From Lingula anatina (taxonomy: Eukaryota > Brachiopoda > Lingulata > Lingulida > Lingulidae): a stretch of DNA of 64,000 nucleotides. Made by a program: the position numbers and the translations under genes. Shown one piece after another: positions 1 to 11,979 of the stretch. Each line of letters opens with the position of its first letter. Position 1 is the stretch's first letter. The DNA is taken from NCBI RefSeq assembly GCF_001039355.2, contig NW_019773559.1:464438-528437 (forward strand), written 5' to 3'. The notes below the pieces were generated by a model. That model saw only the letters and a program-made list of their open reading frames with translations, was not told where the DNA came from and did not search any database.

Positions 1-189
1 GATTTAATAGTTGACATGGATTTGAAATAATGCTTTTAGATGTTTTCATACTAGCATGCATAGCATCAATCTGCTTTGCCTCTTATATCGGGAAAATGCT
101 TAGATAAAATGACACTATCTGATTCACTCTGTTTTGTACAGTGGATATTTATATTAGCTTGACTATACAGTGTGCTTGATATATTTCAG

Positions 190-3100
190 AGATCGTGCAG
201 TAACCTGGTATTATGAAAGAAAGGTAGACGGTTTAGACTACATCCTCCCAGTGCTCACACAGCCATATGACTTCAAGAAACAAAAGTAAGCTGTTTCAAT
301 GTTTGTTGAATTAAAAAAAAACAAAGTTCTGTGTATAGGATGTAGGTTCTCTTAGGGTATTGTGAACTTTATATGTGTTCAAGTGAACACTGCATAGATA
401 AAGTTAATCTTGTACAATGGTGCTTTAGGCTTTGAAAACTGTCCGAGTCCTTATGTTGCTCAAATATATTTATAATTTTTTTTTAGATCTACTCTTCCCA
501 TGTGGGAAGAACTGGTGATCTTCAATGAAAACTACAATTACTTTCTACAGCAGGATCCAAAGGTCATGATATTTTTTGAGGTAAAATCCATATTTTGAAA
601 TTTGCCAAATTTTCTTTTTCCAAAGTAATCTGTCTTCAGCATTTATCGATTATTTTATATTCTGGTTTGAATCTAGGTTAAATTAACTTTTAGCATTTAA
701 GGGAAATGCTACCTGTGTATTAATTCATTGAAATATTTCCTTTTTCACCAGATTTTAGATTTTATTAGCATGAATGCTGCCAGGCAAAAATACAACGTAG
801 CTAAGCAGGAGGGTGGCTGGCATAGGGTTGCATGGGCTTTTCTTAAGGTATGAAGTACATTCTCTTATATAAAATTTAATATAGAATTCATGGCCAAGAG
901 AGAAACTTCATCCGTATTCATAACACTCTACTGAAGAGAGAAAAAAGAAATGGTGCAAATTGATACCATAAAAATGTTTTGATCCTTGCATAAGAGAACT
1001 AACAACATGTTGTCAATACAACTATGTGATGAGACTTTTGTGAATAATACTGTTCCTTGGAGCATTTATAAAAGTATCCTAGGCTGTGACAATATACATT
1101 TTGTATGTGATCACAGCACATTAATTACATGGCAATTTTTATATGGTGTTTATACTTGTTTCAGGTGCTAGGTTCTAATGGCCATTTTAACACAGACAAA
1201 AAACTAAGATTACAGTTATTTCAACCACCATTCAAGTTTAAAGCAAAACCAGGCGTGGTAGATGTAAGTTGGTTTTGTTTTAAGGCATGCAATGTGCATC
1301 TTACCTTTTATATTAAAAAGATTAATTTTCCCAGAAATTTCAATAATTTCCGCATAATAAACAACTTAGGGAGCATTCCCAGACCCTATTGTACAAACTG
1401 TGGTTCGATCTATCTCCAAGGGGATTCTCGCTAAATTGCAATCAACTTAAATGGCTTAGATGTCTGTCATGCCTACTGAAGCTGCTAGGTGGTAATTAAT
1501 TATCGTTTAGCAGCTTCAGTGAGCATGCCAAACATCTAAGTCGCTTAAGCTGAAAGCAATTTAGTGAGAAACCCCTTGGAGATAGATTGATCCTGTTAGA
1601 TTGATCAGGTATGGGAACCCAGTCTTAAATTACATCCAAAACTGTTGAGAAATGTACAATCTGTAAACTTGTTATTGAGATTCAAATTTTTATTATTAAC
1701 ATTACAAATAAATTCTCCGTGATCTCCATTTATGATAGTGACACAACAAGAAACTAATTTAGCAAGCCAGTAAGTCTACTACCTACCCAAAGCTTTGGGT
1801 AGGCACCAGTGTTTTTATTAAACAAAATTAAACACTCCACTTAAACATGTTAATATCTGTTATATGTCACATTATAGGTATACCAGTGGTGGCTAGAACT
1901 ACCACGTGTACACTATCCGTCCACTTTGTATGTCACAGTGAAAGGAATCAGGCCTCCTAACCCAGATGAGATAGAGCCTGCAGGCAGGTCTATGTTTGCT
2001 ACACAGAAGGTATGTCGAGTGTGTTTCTCGGCACATGTACTTGTTTTGAATAAACACAATAGATATCTGAAAGACTCTCTGCTCATATTTTGTCAGATAT
2101 TTTCATAACTGAAGGAAGGTATCTACTGATAGTTCAATTGAATTGCATATATATCAAAAGTCAAGCTTAGTTATTATAATTCGTTTTTTTATGTACAGAC
2201 ACAGATGTGTCTGTACATATTGCCATCACCTGCGTCTGTCGTCGCCGTCGTCGCCGATGGCGATGCCGATGCCGATGCCGATGCCGTGCACTTTCCTTGT
2301 AAACACGATAAGGCCACACTTTTTTATTTTTATGGATGACATCCTCTGGGTACCCCAAAATCGGTGCGAGAGGGCGAAAAAAAAAAAAACAGTCCAAAAA
2401 AAAAAAACTGCTTAAGTAAAGGAATGCTGTCAGTACACAGCTGGAAACACAAATTTAACCACAGAAACACGTATCAAACTAACAATATGTCTTTATCCAT
2501 GCTCTCAAAATATTAAAGCATTGTGAATACTTCGTAGAAATGTAAAAAAANTTTATAAACCGTTAATTTACTGCAGCTTAGTTTGTGTAGCTAGACATAG
2601 AGCAACCAATGTCTGTACAAATACATATTGATAACTGAATATTAATTCAGGGAAACTTTCAAACATATTAAACTGTACAATTACAAAAGAGTGCTATTGA
2701 AAAACAGCCATTATAGCCAATCCATATTGTCTTCTGTGTGCAGAGATGAGGATAAGAAGACTCCAAGCACATGGAGCAGGCTTGCTGGTCAAGCTTGCAA
2801 AGTTCCCAACAACCTCAACCTAACTCTGCCCACTGGGAGACAGGGGTGTTTTGTATTAAAGTTCTCTCCTGATGGAAGGAAGTTAGCGTGTGGGTGCCAT
2901 GATAAATCCACATATCCTATTCTAGTGTATGAGGTAGGCTGTGACAGTGGACATTTTAACTAACACCATTTTAGAAGAAACGATTAACATCTGTTAGTCT
3001 GTACAGTTTGACAAGGCAAAGCGATCTATTTTTGGTGTGAGAATGCAATGGTAATGGTCTAACTGTTAGGATTTTTATTAATTCATTTTATCAACATTAT

Positions 3101-6100
3101 TATTATTATTATTATTATTTGTACTTTGAAGAACTGCAGCAATTGGGTTTATTGTGGTCAATTCCTTCTGTATGTTACGATGTCCTCTCTGGTTTACTTT
3201 TCCAGATACCATCTGGACAGCTAAAGGGTCAGTTTCTGGGTCACTACAGCATCATATATGATTTGTGTTGGACCAAAGATAGCAAGAGCTTACTATCAGC
3301 TTCTTCAGATGCTACAGCAAGGTTAGTTTATGGGTATTTAGTTAATCTTTTTTTTTTTTCATTTGTAAAACTAATTTTGATTGAGATGATAAAAATATTA
3401 AGCCTCTGCATGTAGATTTGTCCTGTTTTTCTTTCTTAATGCCGTTATGTTTAAGTGACCATTCAAATACAAATATAAAGCTTTGTGTTTCCAAGTAATT
3501 GTTTTAGTGTTAGAAGTACATCACTCAGATTTGTACTTTGAACAACTACAGTAACTTTGTACTTTGAACAACTACAGCAACTACAGCATATACTCATACT
3601 TGGTCTGTTACTTGTAACATTTCAGGATATGGAACATTCAGAAGTTTGGTAGCCTGTCGGAGAAATTGCTTCCACACCCAGCCTTTGTGTACACCGCCCA
3701 GTTCCACCCCAGGGTGCCTACAGTAGTGGTTACAGGAGGATATGACAAACTTATCAGAATATGGAACACTGACATGCAGGGACACCATGCAGAGGTATGA
3801 TACATATTCGTAGTTGTTGTACACATGTGCAGTTGCTGTGTACATATGTGTAGATGAGTGAAAAACATAGGCAGAGGCCATGGTGGATCTCTCACATATG
3901 CACATCATCATTTGGGTATCCTCTTGCTATATTTCCAAAATGAATTTCTGTTAGTTTTACTCTTTTCTGGCATATTTGTTTTCCTCTTGTCTTCAAAGTT
4001 CTGGTATATTATGTTTTGCTAGCCACAAATTAATATTATTAATTTCTTAGGTGTCCTTTGATTTAGTCACAGTAATCTTTTTCATGTGGAATTCAAAATA
4101 AGAAATAAGTATAGATTTCATGCCTTTTAAATGCTGTGCCCTTTAATTGCAGCTAGTTCAAGAGCTTGAGGGCCAGAAGGGGTTTATCAACACAATTTGC
4201 TTTGATGAGGATGGGCAGAAGATGTTTTCTGGGGACAGCATAGGGACACTTAGGGTGTGGAATGTATATGTCACTGAGATGCCCTCAAGAAAAGGTACAT
4301 GTCCATTTGTTCCTGCATAGGGATGAACTTTTGGTATCCAAAGATAAATCTATTTTTATGTTTGATAACCATCTCATGTTTGTATATAGAATATTTTAGC
4401 CTTGTTAGTTGTAAATTCAGAACAAAAAGAAAGTTGTGATTTCTATAGTCTAAGAGTGGTTGTGAATGTCCAGCAGGAAAATCAAAGAATTGATGGGAAT
4501 CGCTTTGAAGTAATTTGGATATTTGATTAAAATTCATTTAATGTAAACATTGTAAAAATAGTTTTCAGTCTGTTTTGATGTGTTGAAATTTTTTTCTAGG
4601 AGTTCTAAGGGACTGGAGTCTGTATAAGGAAATCAATGATGAGGAATATGAGGCAAGTTTTGTGCAAGGGCAGTAGACGTTTGTTCAGCCATTACCTAAA
4701 ACACTGATACTAATGTGGCAGCAGATGTTCAGTTTAATACATTTTCCATCACCACATTTTCAAGAATTCAAGAAACGATCGAGATTGAATGTTTATTTGA
4801 CTTTGAGTGAAGCCATAATGAATTCCTATCTTTGTAATTTAGCCTTTAAATCAATTCTCTAACCCAATATTTGTGTAGTATTTTAGACAATTACTTATCT
4901 AAATCATTGTTGAATTATGGTTCTATTTTAGGGTACACCCATTAATTATGTGACCATGCACCCAGGAGGTAGACGATTACTGGTTCACTGTAGAGATAAC
5001 ACAATAAGAATGATAGATCTCAGAATGTGAGTTTAGTATTTTTCATTCATTTAAATGTTACTGAAATAAAACATACTTTTGTGAAGTTTACATGTAAATT
5101 GCACTGTCAAGAATAATCTGATAAGACACATAGAAAGTTGAAGAGATCTTGATCTGAGCTAAAATTTTTTCTGATTTTTTTTTTTTTTTTGCATGAGCTC
5201 TTAAGAATGCTGATTTGTTTTTCTCCAGATTTGCTGTTATGCAGCGTTACATTGGTGCTTTAAATTTCCGGGAACAGATACGCAGCACAATCTCACAGTG
5301 TGGCACTTTTGTTGTATCTGGGAGTGAAGACTATGGGGCATATGTGTGGAATGCTGAGACGGGTATCAAACATCACACATATCTATTTTAGCAGGAATTT
5401 GCTTCTTTTGGATTTTAGCTGAAGCCTGAGAACATTTTACATTTTTTACATTCATACATGTATATCATGGTTTTGCAATTAAAAATAGTTCAATTATTCA
5501 AATTTTCAGAGCTATCAATGCATACAAAATTCACTGCAGACTAAAAACTTCAACTAGTATATGTTTCTTTTTCAGGAGATCAAGTTGCAATGTATACAGA
5601 GCTGAATTACAAGAAGCCTGTCACCTGTGTAGATTTCCACCCTCATGATAACATGGTGGCCTTTGCCTCATTTGGAGAAAACAATCCAGTGTTAATATAC
5701 ATCTATGACCACCAAGGTGAGACTGTTGTGAATGTGATTGTTTCAGTTTTTTTAGAGGGCACTTAAATGAATTAGGATAAGCCAGTAAAGTTATTTCATC
5801 ATTGATACCAGTTTTAGATTTACAGTTATGTTTTCTCAACCATACTCTGTAAAGGATCTGAATATAGCCATCTAGGTCTCTTTTTGACATTCTATCCACC
5901 AACTCAGCTTCTTAATCACTGTTTCTTGATAGCATTGTGAAAATTTTCAGTCAAGTCAGTACTATTGTGTCCTTAAATTGGCATGAGCATTCACAATGAG
6001 CACCAAGTATAAAAGAAATTCCGTTTGAATCAGTTTGCTGAATATTGTCCACCAAAACTATTTTTAATGTACACTGTAGACTTAGGTCAACAACTAACAG

Positions 6101-9100
6101 GCCTACCCAACTACCAGACTCAGCACCTAAGGATCCTGAATTAATCCGTATATCGGACCACGCAACCCGTTTTCAAGGTGTGTGGCAGATCGCATTTCGG
6201 AGTATCATACACCAGAACAAATTTTGTATCACGACTGCGGGCTCATCCACGCTCGGCTGAACAACCTTAAACTGTACTCTTACTTTAGAGTACTCTATTT
6301 TATTGTCTCTATGGGGATATATGGGGACTTTACGACATTCGGTTTGAATGTTTTAACCAATTTGATAGGGCTTTTTTCCATTGTATTAGATTAATGTGGC
6401 AGTCTAAGGTGCATCTAGGTGGCTTTCAAATTTATGCACCCGGTTTTAAAATCATATAGCGATTTTACGACAATCGTTTACTATCCAATCAAGGTGACAG
6501 CTGAGCATGCCAGGGCTCATCCTGTCGGCGTTCTGGCTTATACTTAGAAATGCGATCTGACACACACCTTGAAAACGGGTAGTGTGGTCTGATATACCGG
6601 TTAATTCAGGATCCTTAGGTGCCGAGTCTGGTAGTTGGGTAGGCCTGACTAAGAAACCTTTTAGAAAAAGGGAGTTTTGATACCAATTACCTTGACTATT
6701 GTGACAGTGACAGAATTATAATTATAATTACAGTGGCCCAACTGGATGCAGACATTGGCACAGTGTTTGGGACCAAGTCTATGAGACCTAGATCACCCAC
6801 AAGGGCTTCCACAATGAAAGAAACAGAATCTCAGGCAAAATTAAGGTAGCACTTAGAATTAAAACTGAACAATTTTGTCTTCAAAGTATAGCATTTGTGT
6901 AAACATATGAAAAAGATATTCGGATTATTCCAGCTTGCCTGTGTAGAAGGAAAAAAATGCTTGACTAATATTCTGTCTAGATTTTAATGTACTATATGTA
7001 AATACAATCTTTTGATTACATGGTACTGTAACTAAGAAATGCAGTATTTTATGAGCGATTACAATGTCACCATTGGGTTTAAGATAGCATGGTGCATTTA
7101 ACTGGATTTCATGAAAATAGATGTAAATTTAGGGGTTGCTACCAGTATGACAGAAGAATGTAAAAGATGACAAATATATATATTACATAAGCTAATGGGA
7201 TATAAATGCAATGGATTTCTCCTTCAGGGCTCATCAGGAATACCAGGTAGAAGACAGCTCCTTGCAGGGTACAGCAAGGCTGGAGAGAGTGAAGAAAAAA
7301 CTAGAAGCAGTAACAGTAAGAGTGAATCCTATTATGTTTTAAACATATGACACACCTGATATACTTGAACCAGCATAAAGTAAGTAGACTAAGTACATGG
7401 TGTGATAACATTAGTAAGTATAAAATGAAGTCGCATCGTATTACTATAATAATGGATTACCTTTGAATTATATGGATTTTTAGTTTACTTAATTATAATT
7501 TTTGTTTTGAGTCTTGCATTTTGCCTTTCTTTTTTCCAGGCTTCTAAGAATGTAAAGGTGATTTTTTGTGACTTTTTTATGCCATTTGCTGTTATTTTTT
7601 CAGTTAACTTCATTTTTAAAGGGGTCATATTAAGAAGTTTGTACAAACTAACCTTTTTTATTTCACATAATATTGTACTTTAAATAGCACAAAACCATTG
7701 CTCTAAGCGTTTGGTTGATGTTTCCTGTTTCGTATACTTAATAAGATTTTCATGATAGCTGAGTTTAACAGTATTTCCCACACAAAAATTTTTATATACA
7801 GATACTGTAAGTGTCTGTATATATTCCGATTGGTCTGTCTGTCCTCTTCGTTGCTGTCGCCATCACTGTCGCCATTGCTGTCACTGTCCGACACATGACG
7901 TTCGCCCCCATAACTTTCAAACCATACTTTTGTTTTATTTTAAAATTGCCAATTGGCTTTGTTTGGTAAAGAAGCAGATTGCTTTCAAAAATCAGCATGA
8001 TTGGTTTACATTTACGGTAATTATTCTGGTTTTTTGCACAATTTTAGTGACGTTCCCCCCATAACTGCCAAACCGTATTTTTGTTTTACTTTAAATTTAT
8101 AGAGTGGCTTTGTTTGGTAAAGTGGTAGGTTGCTTTCAAAAATCGGCATGATCTGTTGACATTTATGGTAATTATTGTTTTTTTGCACAATTTTGGTGAC
8201 GTTCACCCCATAACTTTCAAATTGTATATATATATTTTTTTACATTAAATTTACTGAGTAGCTTTGCTTGGTAAAGCGGTAGGTTGCTTTCAAAAGTCAG
8301 CATTATCAGTTCACATTTACGATACTTATTTTTTGTGTGAAATTTTCATTTTTCACACATTAGGATTTTCAGTGGCTTTTACATCACATGGAATTGAATC
8401 ACTTGCTAGTTTTTCAATGTCCATGTTACCTGTAGTACATGATGTAATAGGGTAAGAGTGATTATGCTATTTTAAAGCATTATGTAACAGTGCATCAGAA
8501 TTGGCCAAAACATTATTTTGTGCAGTTTTTTCTGTGAATGTCTGAACATTTGACAGCTTTGCTGCCTTGTTTCCTGTATGGTTCTGTATATTTGCCAGCT
8601 TTGCTGTCTAGTTGTGGCTTATTTCAATTTATGCAGTGGGTTTCACTAAACTATTGTGTTGACACATGGCCATATCTTAAAGAGTAAACTGTTGCTGAAA
8701 TATATTTTTATACTCTTTTCCCAAAGGTGAATGAGCTTCAAATTTTCTTATCATTTAAAGCACCTTGTCATTTTTTTTATGAAACCAACTCTCTAATTAA
8801 AGGTATTTGGAGTACCTTTTAAGTGACTTTTAAACAACCTGGGAAGAAATTTTGCCATCATTTGATCAGATGAGCTGTGATGAGTGACTTTATGTTACAG
8901 TTTTTTTACATCTAATCTAGTTGAAGAGGTTAACATGACATGTTTATTATGAGGTCATTTATTTCAAATTTAATTGACAGTAATACATTAACTTTTTGAG
9001 ATGTCCAATAAGTTACATCCACAGTTTTGAATGTTGCAACCCAGAATTTAAAGAGGAAAAAAAGAGAGAATGGACTACTTGCTTACATCTGTTGAAGTTT

Positions 9101-9123
9101 GTCAAAATAAAAAAAAATAATAA

Positions 9124-9159
<36 letters not shown>

Positions 9160-11335
9160 AATAATAATATGCATACATTCAAAGAAAAGTTCATAGTGGC
9201 AAATTTAATCCCCACATAGTCTACATGTTTATTTAGTTATTAATTATATATAGCATTTTGATTTCTTTGTTCCTCACATTATCAGGCATTCCAAGCTCCA
9301 CTAAGGGCTCGTTCACCAGATAAGTTAATCCCTGGTCAAGTTCCGTCCACACCTGGTCAGACAGCCTTCATGGACAGCACATGGGGGCATACATTTGACC
9401 AGTCAACATATCTGAACTACATGCAAGCCATGACAGGGGTAAGTATTAAGTTCATAATAATTTGACTAAAGTGATATAAAATGGATTCCACTTGTTGCCA
9501 CTTTGTGGAACTTTGCTGGTGTCAATTTTTTCCTTTCACAGCATTTAGGCTGTTATTTTCATAATATGTAATGTATAACTATATTCATTGATGACCCATC
9601 CTTATTTCAGAGTCCAGCTCCTCAAGCATTTTCCCCACATGCCACAACCAACCTGAGTGCCACCATGCAACAACAGCAGTTTGCGTCCCAGATGAAGTAC
9701 CAAAGACAAGGCGGCACAGGATGGAGACCACAGTTTGGAGCAGGTTACATATGTCTTTGCTTTAAGAGAAACACAGACAGGCTGAATTTGCTCTAATTAG
9801 ATTTATTATCCTATTTGTTGTATGGAGTACGTTTTTAGAATAAAATTCATTATTTTGGCAAAATGAGTGTAACACAGCTTTACCTTTTACTCATCTAACA
9901 TTGATTTTTACATTTAATAGTAATCAGTGTTGTCTCTGTGAAAAAAAAAATAGACCACATCAAGACCTACTTTTTATGCTTGAAACCATGTATTTCTACC
10001 TTGCACTTTAGTTGGGCGCCAGGGTGCAATGCCTATTCCATATACAGGCAGGCCTCCACAGATTGCCCTCAATGCAGTGAGTAGCTCTTCTGTTGTACAG
10101 TTGTACAGTTTGTCAAGATAAATATATCTAAAAAGTGAAGTAAAATGTTCTGCTTGCATACACTGTGAACTCAGTTTGATATAGTTAGTTATCCCATTAT
10201 AAGTAATTGAAAACCCCAATATGAATTCATTGTACATTTAAGTTTGTATAAATATGTATGTGTAGAGCAGTTTTTAGAAGTAGATTCATATTACTGTCTT
10301 TGGAGGTATTTTAAAGTGCAAGATGCTTTCACTGCAGTTATTCATGTTTTTGCAGACACAAGGAAAACCTCAGTTTTCATTTCAACCTCCTCCTACCACT
10401 AAGAATAAGACAGCTGTACAAAAGCAGGTATGTTACACTTGTTGAGTTAATATGATGTTTTATAAGAGAATATAGGTGGTATCCACAAGTAAAATAGATA
10501 TTGTCTCCCCAACCCTTATATCTTAGACTGCGTTCAGAAAAACCATCTTACAAGCTGAATTGATCCAACTCTGCGGGGATTCTCTTAAAAGTGCATTCAT
10601 TGTAATCAGCTTAATTTTCTGACTTGTCTCCTTGAGTGAAAGAGCTTCTGAGAGCCAAGCTCGCACGAAAGATAATTACCCCTTTCTGGTTGAGGAGGCT
10701 TGTCATACAATGAAGCTGATTACATCCACTGCCTGTACAAGAGAATCCCTGCAGAGTGGGATTGATCCAGTTAATACGATGAGTTTATCTGGAGGCTTCC
10801 ATATAATCTCTGTTTTATGAGGCTTATATTTGGATTTGACTTGCAGAATTATCAAAGATACCAATATGAGTTTGGAAAAATAATTCTGTAATATTCATTA
10901 TGCTGAAAGTCTCTACATAATATCAGAAAACCTAAGGCCATATATGGCCTTAAGTAATGTCTGATATTTTGGTTTGTTACCATTCATTGCAATTATGAGT
11001 GTATAAGCTGCTGACTGGTGGATGGGTGAACTGTTATTCTTTTATTTTGTTTTATTCTGTCAGTCTTATCAGTTGTTGCTGGTTCATTGATATATGATGA
11101 CAATTTTAGGTCAAGGCACTGTATGACTATCAGGCGCAGAGGTCTGATGAGCTGTCGCTGGTGCGTGGTGACATTGTGACAGTGCTGTATAAGGACAGTG
11201 AGAACTGGTGGATGGGTGAACTGTTGGATGGACAGCAAGGATTTTTTCCCTCAAACTATGTGGCAGAAATAGGTAGGTTAAAATAATAATGCTTAACCTC
11301 TTATAGAAGTCCACCTGGATTTTTTAAGTCATGTC

Positions 11336-11379
<44 letters not shown>

Positions 11380-11979
11380 GTGTGACTTTTTAAACAACAA
11401 ATGTAGAGGGATTGAATCAATAGCAAAAAAGTGATTAATGTATCATTCAAATTAATGTCATATTGCAGGAGCAGTGGATGATGGAGATGAAGATGAGGAG
11501 GAATTGAATGCAATAGAGACAAAACCAAAGAAAGTAAGTGAGCCATTTTAATAGCAATCTACACATTCAGATGTATTCATTATATCTTTTTGTGTCAAAA
11601 TTACACATTAGAAAATAAACACCCTAACAATGGTATTTAGAAAATTTACTAGTTATTTACAGTAGACAATATAGAAAACAAGAAACTTAAAATCCTAAAG
11701 TTATTAAATATATGCACCTTTTGATTAAATTAAAACTTGTTAATTTTATTCCAGACTACAGCTGTAAAGTCTGCCTCGGGAGACCTGAAATTTGTCTCAG
11801 AGACAGAGGACAGTGAGCAGGACACCCCTGGTGGGACACCAAAGAGGAAATCTGCTGCAAGGAGGAGGAGGAGGGATTCAATAGACAGATTACTTAAGAG
11901 TGTAGATGACAATGTAAAACCACCACTTAACAGAAAAGCAAGGACTAAAGTTAAAGATCCTGAAGAATCAAAAGCATAA
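190..11979 (+). CDS. AHI1: Jouberin (AHI1), 3' part; C2-like region, WD40 repeats, SH3 domain
   Basis: Jouberin is a scaffold of the ciliary transition zone, needed for cilium formation. The gene enters from the left edge, so its 5' exons are missing. Exons I can place: 190-285, 487-580, 752-847, 1165-1263, 1878-2009, about 2744-2933, 3206-3321, 3626-3794, 4153-4294, 4600-4652, 4932-5026, 5229-5362, 5576-5716, 6734-6845, 7228-7315, 7540-7557, 9286-9438, 9611-9743, 10012-10076, 10356-10427, 11110-11272, 11469-11533 and 11755-11979. Phases agree at every junction except before about 2744. Exons up to 2009 encode the C2-like region. 2744-5716 encode WD40 blades (DATARIWN, YDKLIRIWN, IGTLRVWN, EDYGAYVWN). 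11110-11272 is an SH3 domain with ALYDY, ENWWMGEL and GFFPSNYV. The C-terminus is basic and unstructured, as in vertebrate AHI1. An AATAAA lies at 12470-12475. Identification by domain order and close similarity to the human protein is very secure; exact ends of weak exons are less so. Confidence 0.95.
1371..1624. mobile_element. Foldback MITE, family A, copy 1
   Basis: A long inverted repeat of about 250 bp whose arms contain TCTATCTCCAAGGGG and its complement, with a short AT-rich loop. Similar copies lie at 24399-24648 and 39587-39829. It has no coding capacity and sits in an AHI1 intron. Confidence 0.8.
2190..2290. repeat. Hairpin plus hexanucleotide microsatellite
   Basis: A 30-base palindrome (arms TATGTACAGACAC) is followed by CTGTCG/GATGCC-type simple repeats. 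The same hairpin-then-microsatellite order begins the larger repeat at 7793, so this looks like a solo end of that family. It lies in an AHI1 intron. Confidence 0.55.
6098..6647. mobile_element. 550-bp foldback element in an AHI1 intron
   Basis: Outer arms of more than 80 bp are inverted copies of each other (CAGGCCTACCCAACTACCAG at the left, its complement at the right) around a loop of about 370 bp. The loop contains CCAATCAAGGTGACAGC, also found near 58255, so related elements exist elsewhere in the window. Confidence 0.8.
7540..7557 (+). CDS. AHI1: Candidate 18-base AHI1 microexon
   Basis: A strong acceptor (CTTTTTTCCAG) and a GTGATT donor bracket exactly six codons (ASKNVK) in phase 0. 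Exons on both sides also meet in phase 0, so inclusion or skipping keeps the frame. Short neural microexons behave this way, but this one is predicted from sequence alone. Confidence 0.4.
7793..8600. mobile_element. Dispersed repeat with about 150-bp tandem core units ('pearl'/Helitron-like candidate)
   Basis: A hairpin with TGTCTGTATATA and a CTGTCG-type microsatellite come first. Then follow about three core units of roughly 150 bp, each with GTGACGTTC-CCCCATAACT, TTTGTTTGGTAAAG and GGTTGCTTTCAAAAATC. A single-copy tail ends in TTTGCTGCCTTG. A second copy is at 29962-30513, and tail fragments lie near 29205-29310, 37100-37365 and 59240-59310. This organisation matches bivalve pearl elements; class assignment is inference. 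Confidence 0.65.
9104..9170. repeat. AATA microsatellite
   Basis: Simple tandem repeat of AATA/AAT units in an AHI1 intron. Confidence 0.9.
10549..10775. mobile_element. Foldback MITE in an AHI1 intron
   Basis: Inverted arms include TTGATCCAACTCTGCGGGGA at the left and its near complement at the right. The GATC-rich ends resemble those of the elements at 1371 and 48488, so these may be related families. Confidence 0.7.
11337..11377. repeat. TA microsatellite
   Basis: About 40 bases of alternating T and A directly after the SH3 exon of AHI1. Confidence 0.95.

Noticed and set aside
9104-9170. Regular short repeats as a possible CRISPR array
   Set aside because: It is a plain AATA microsatellite with no spacers, and the genome is animal.
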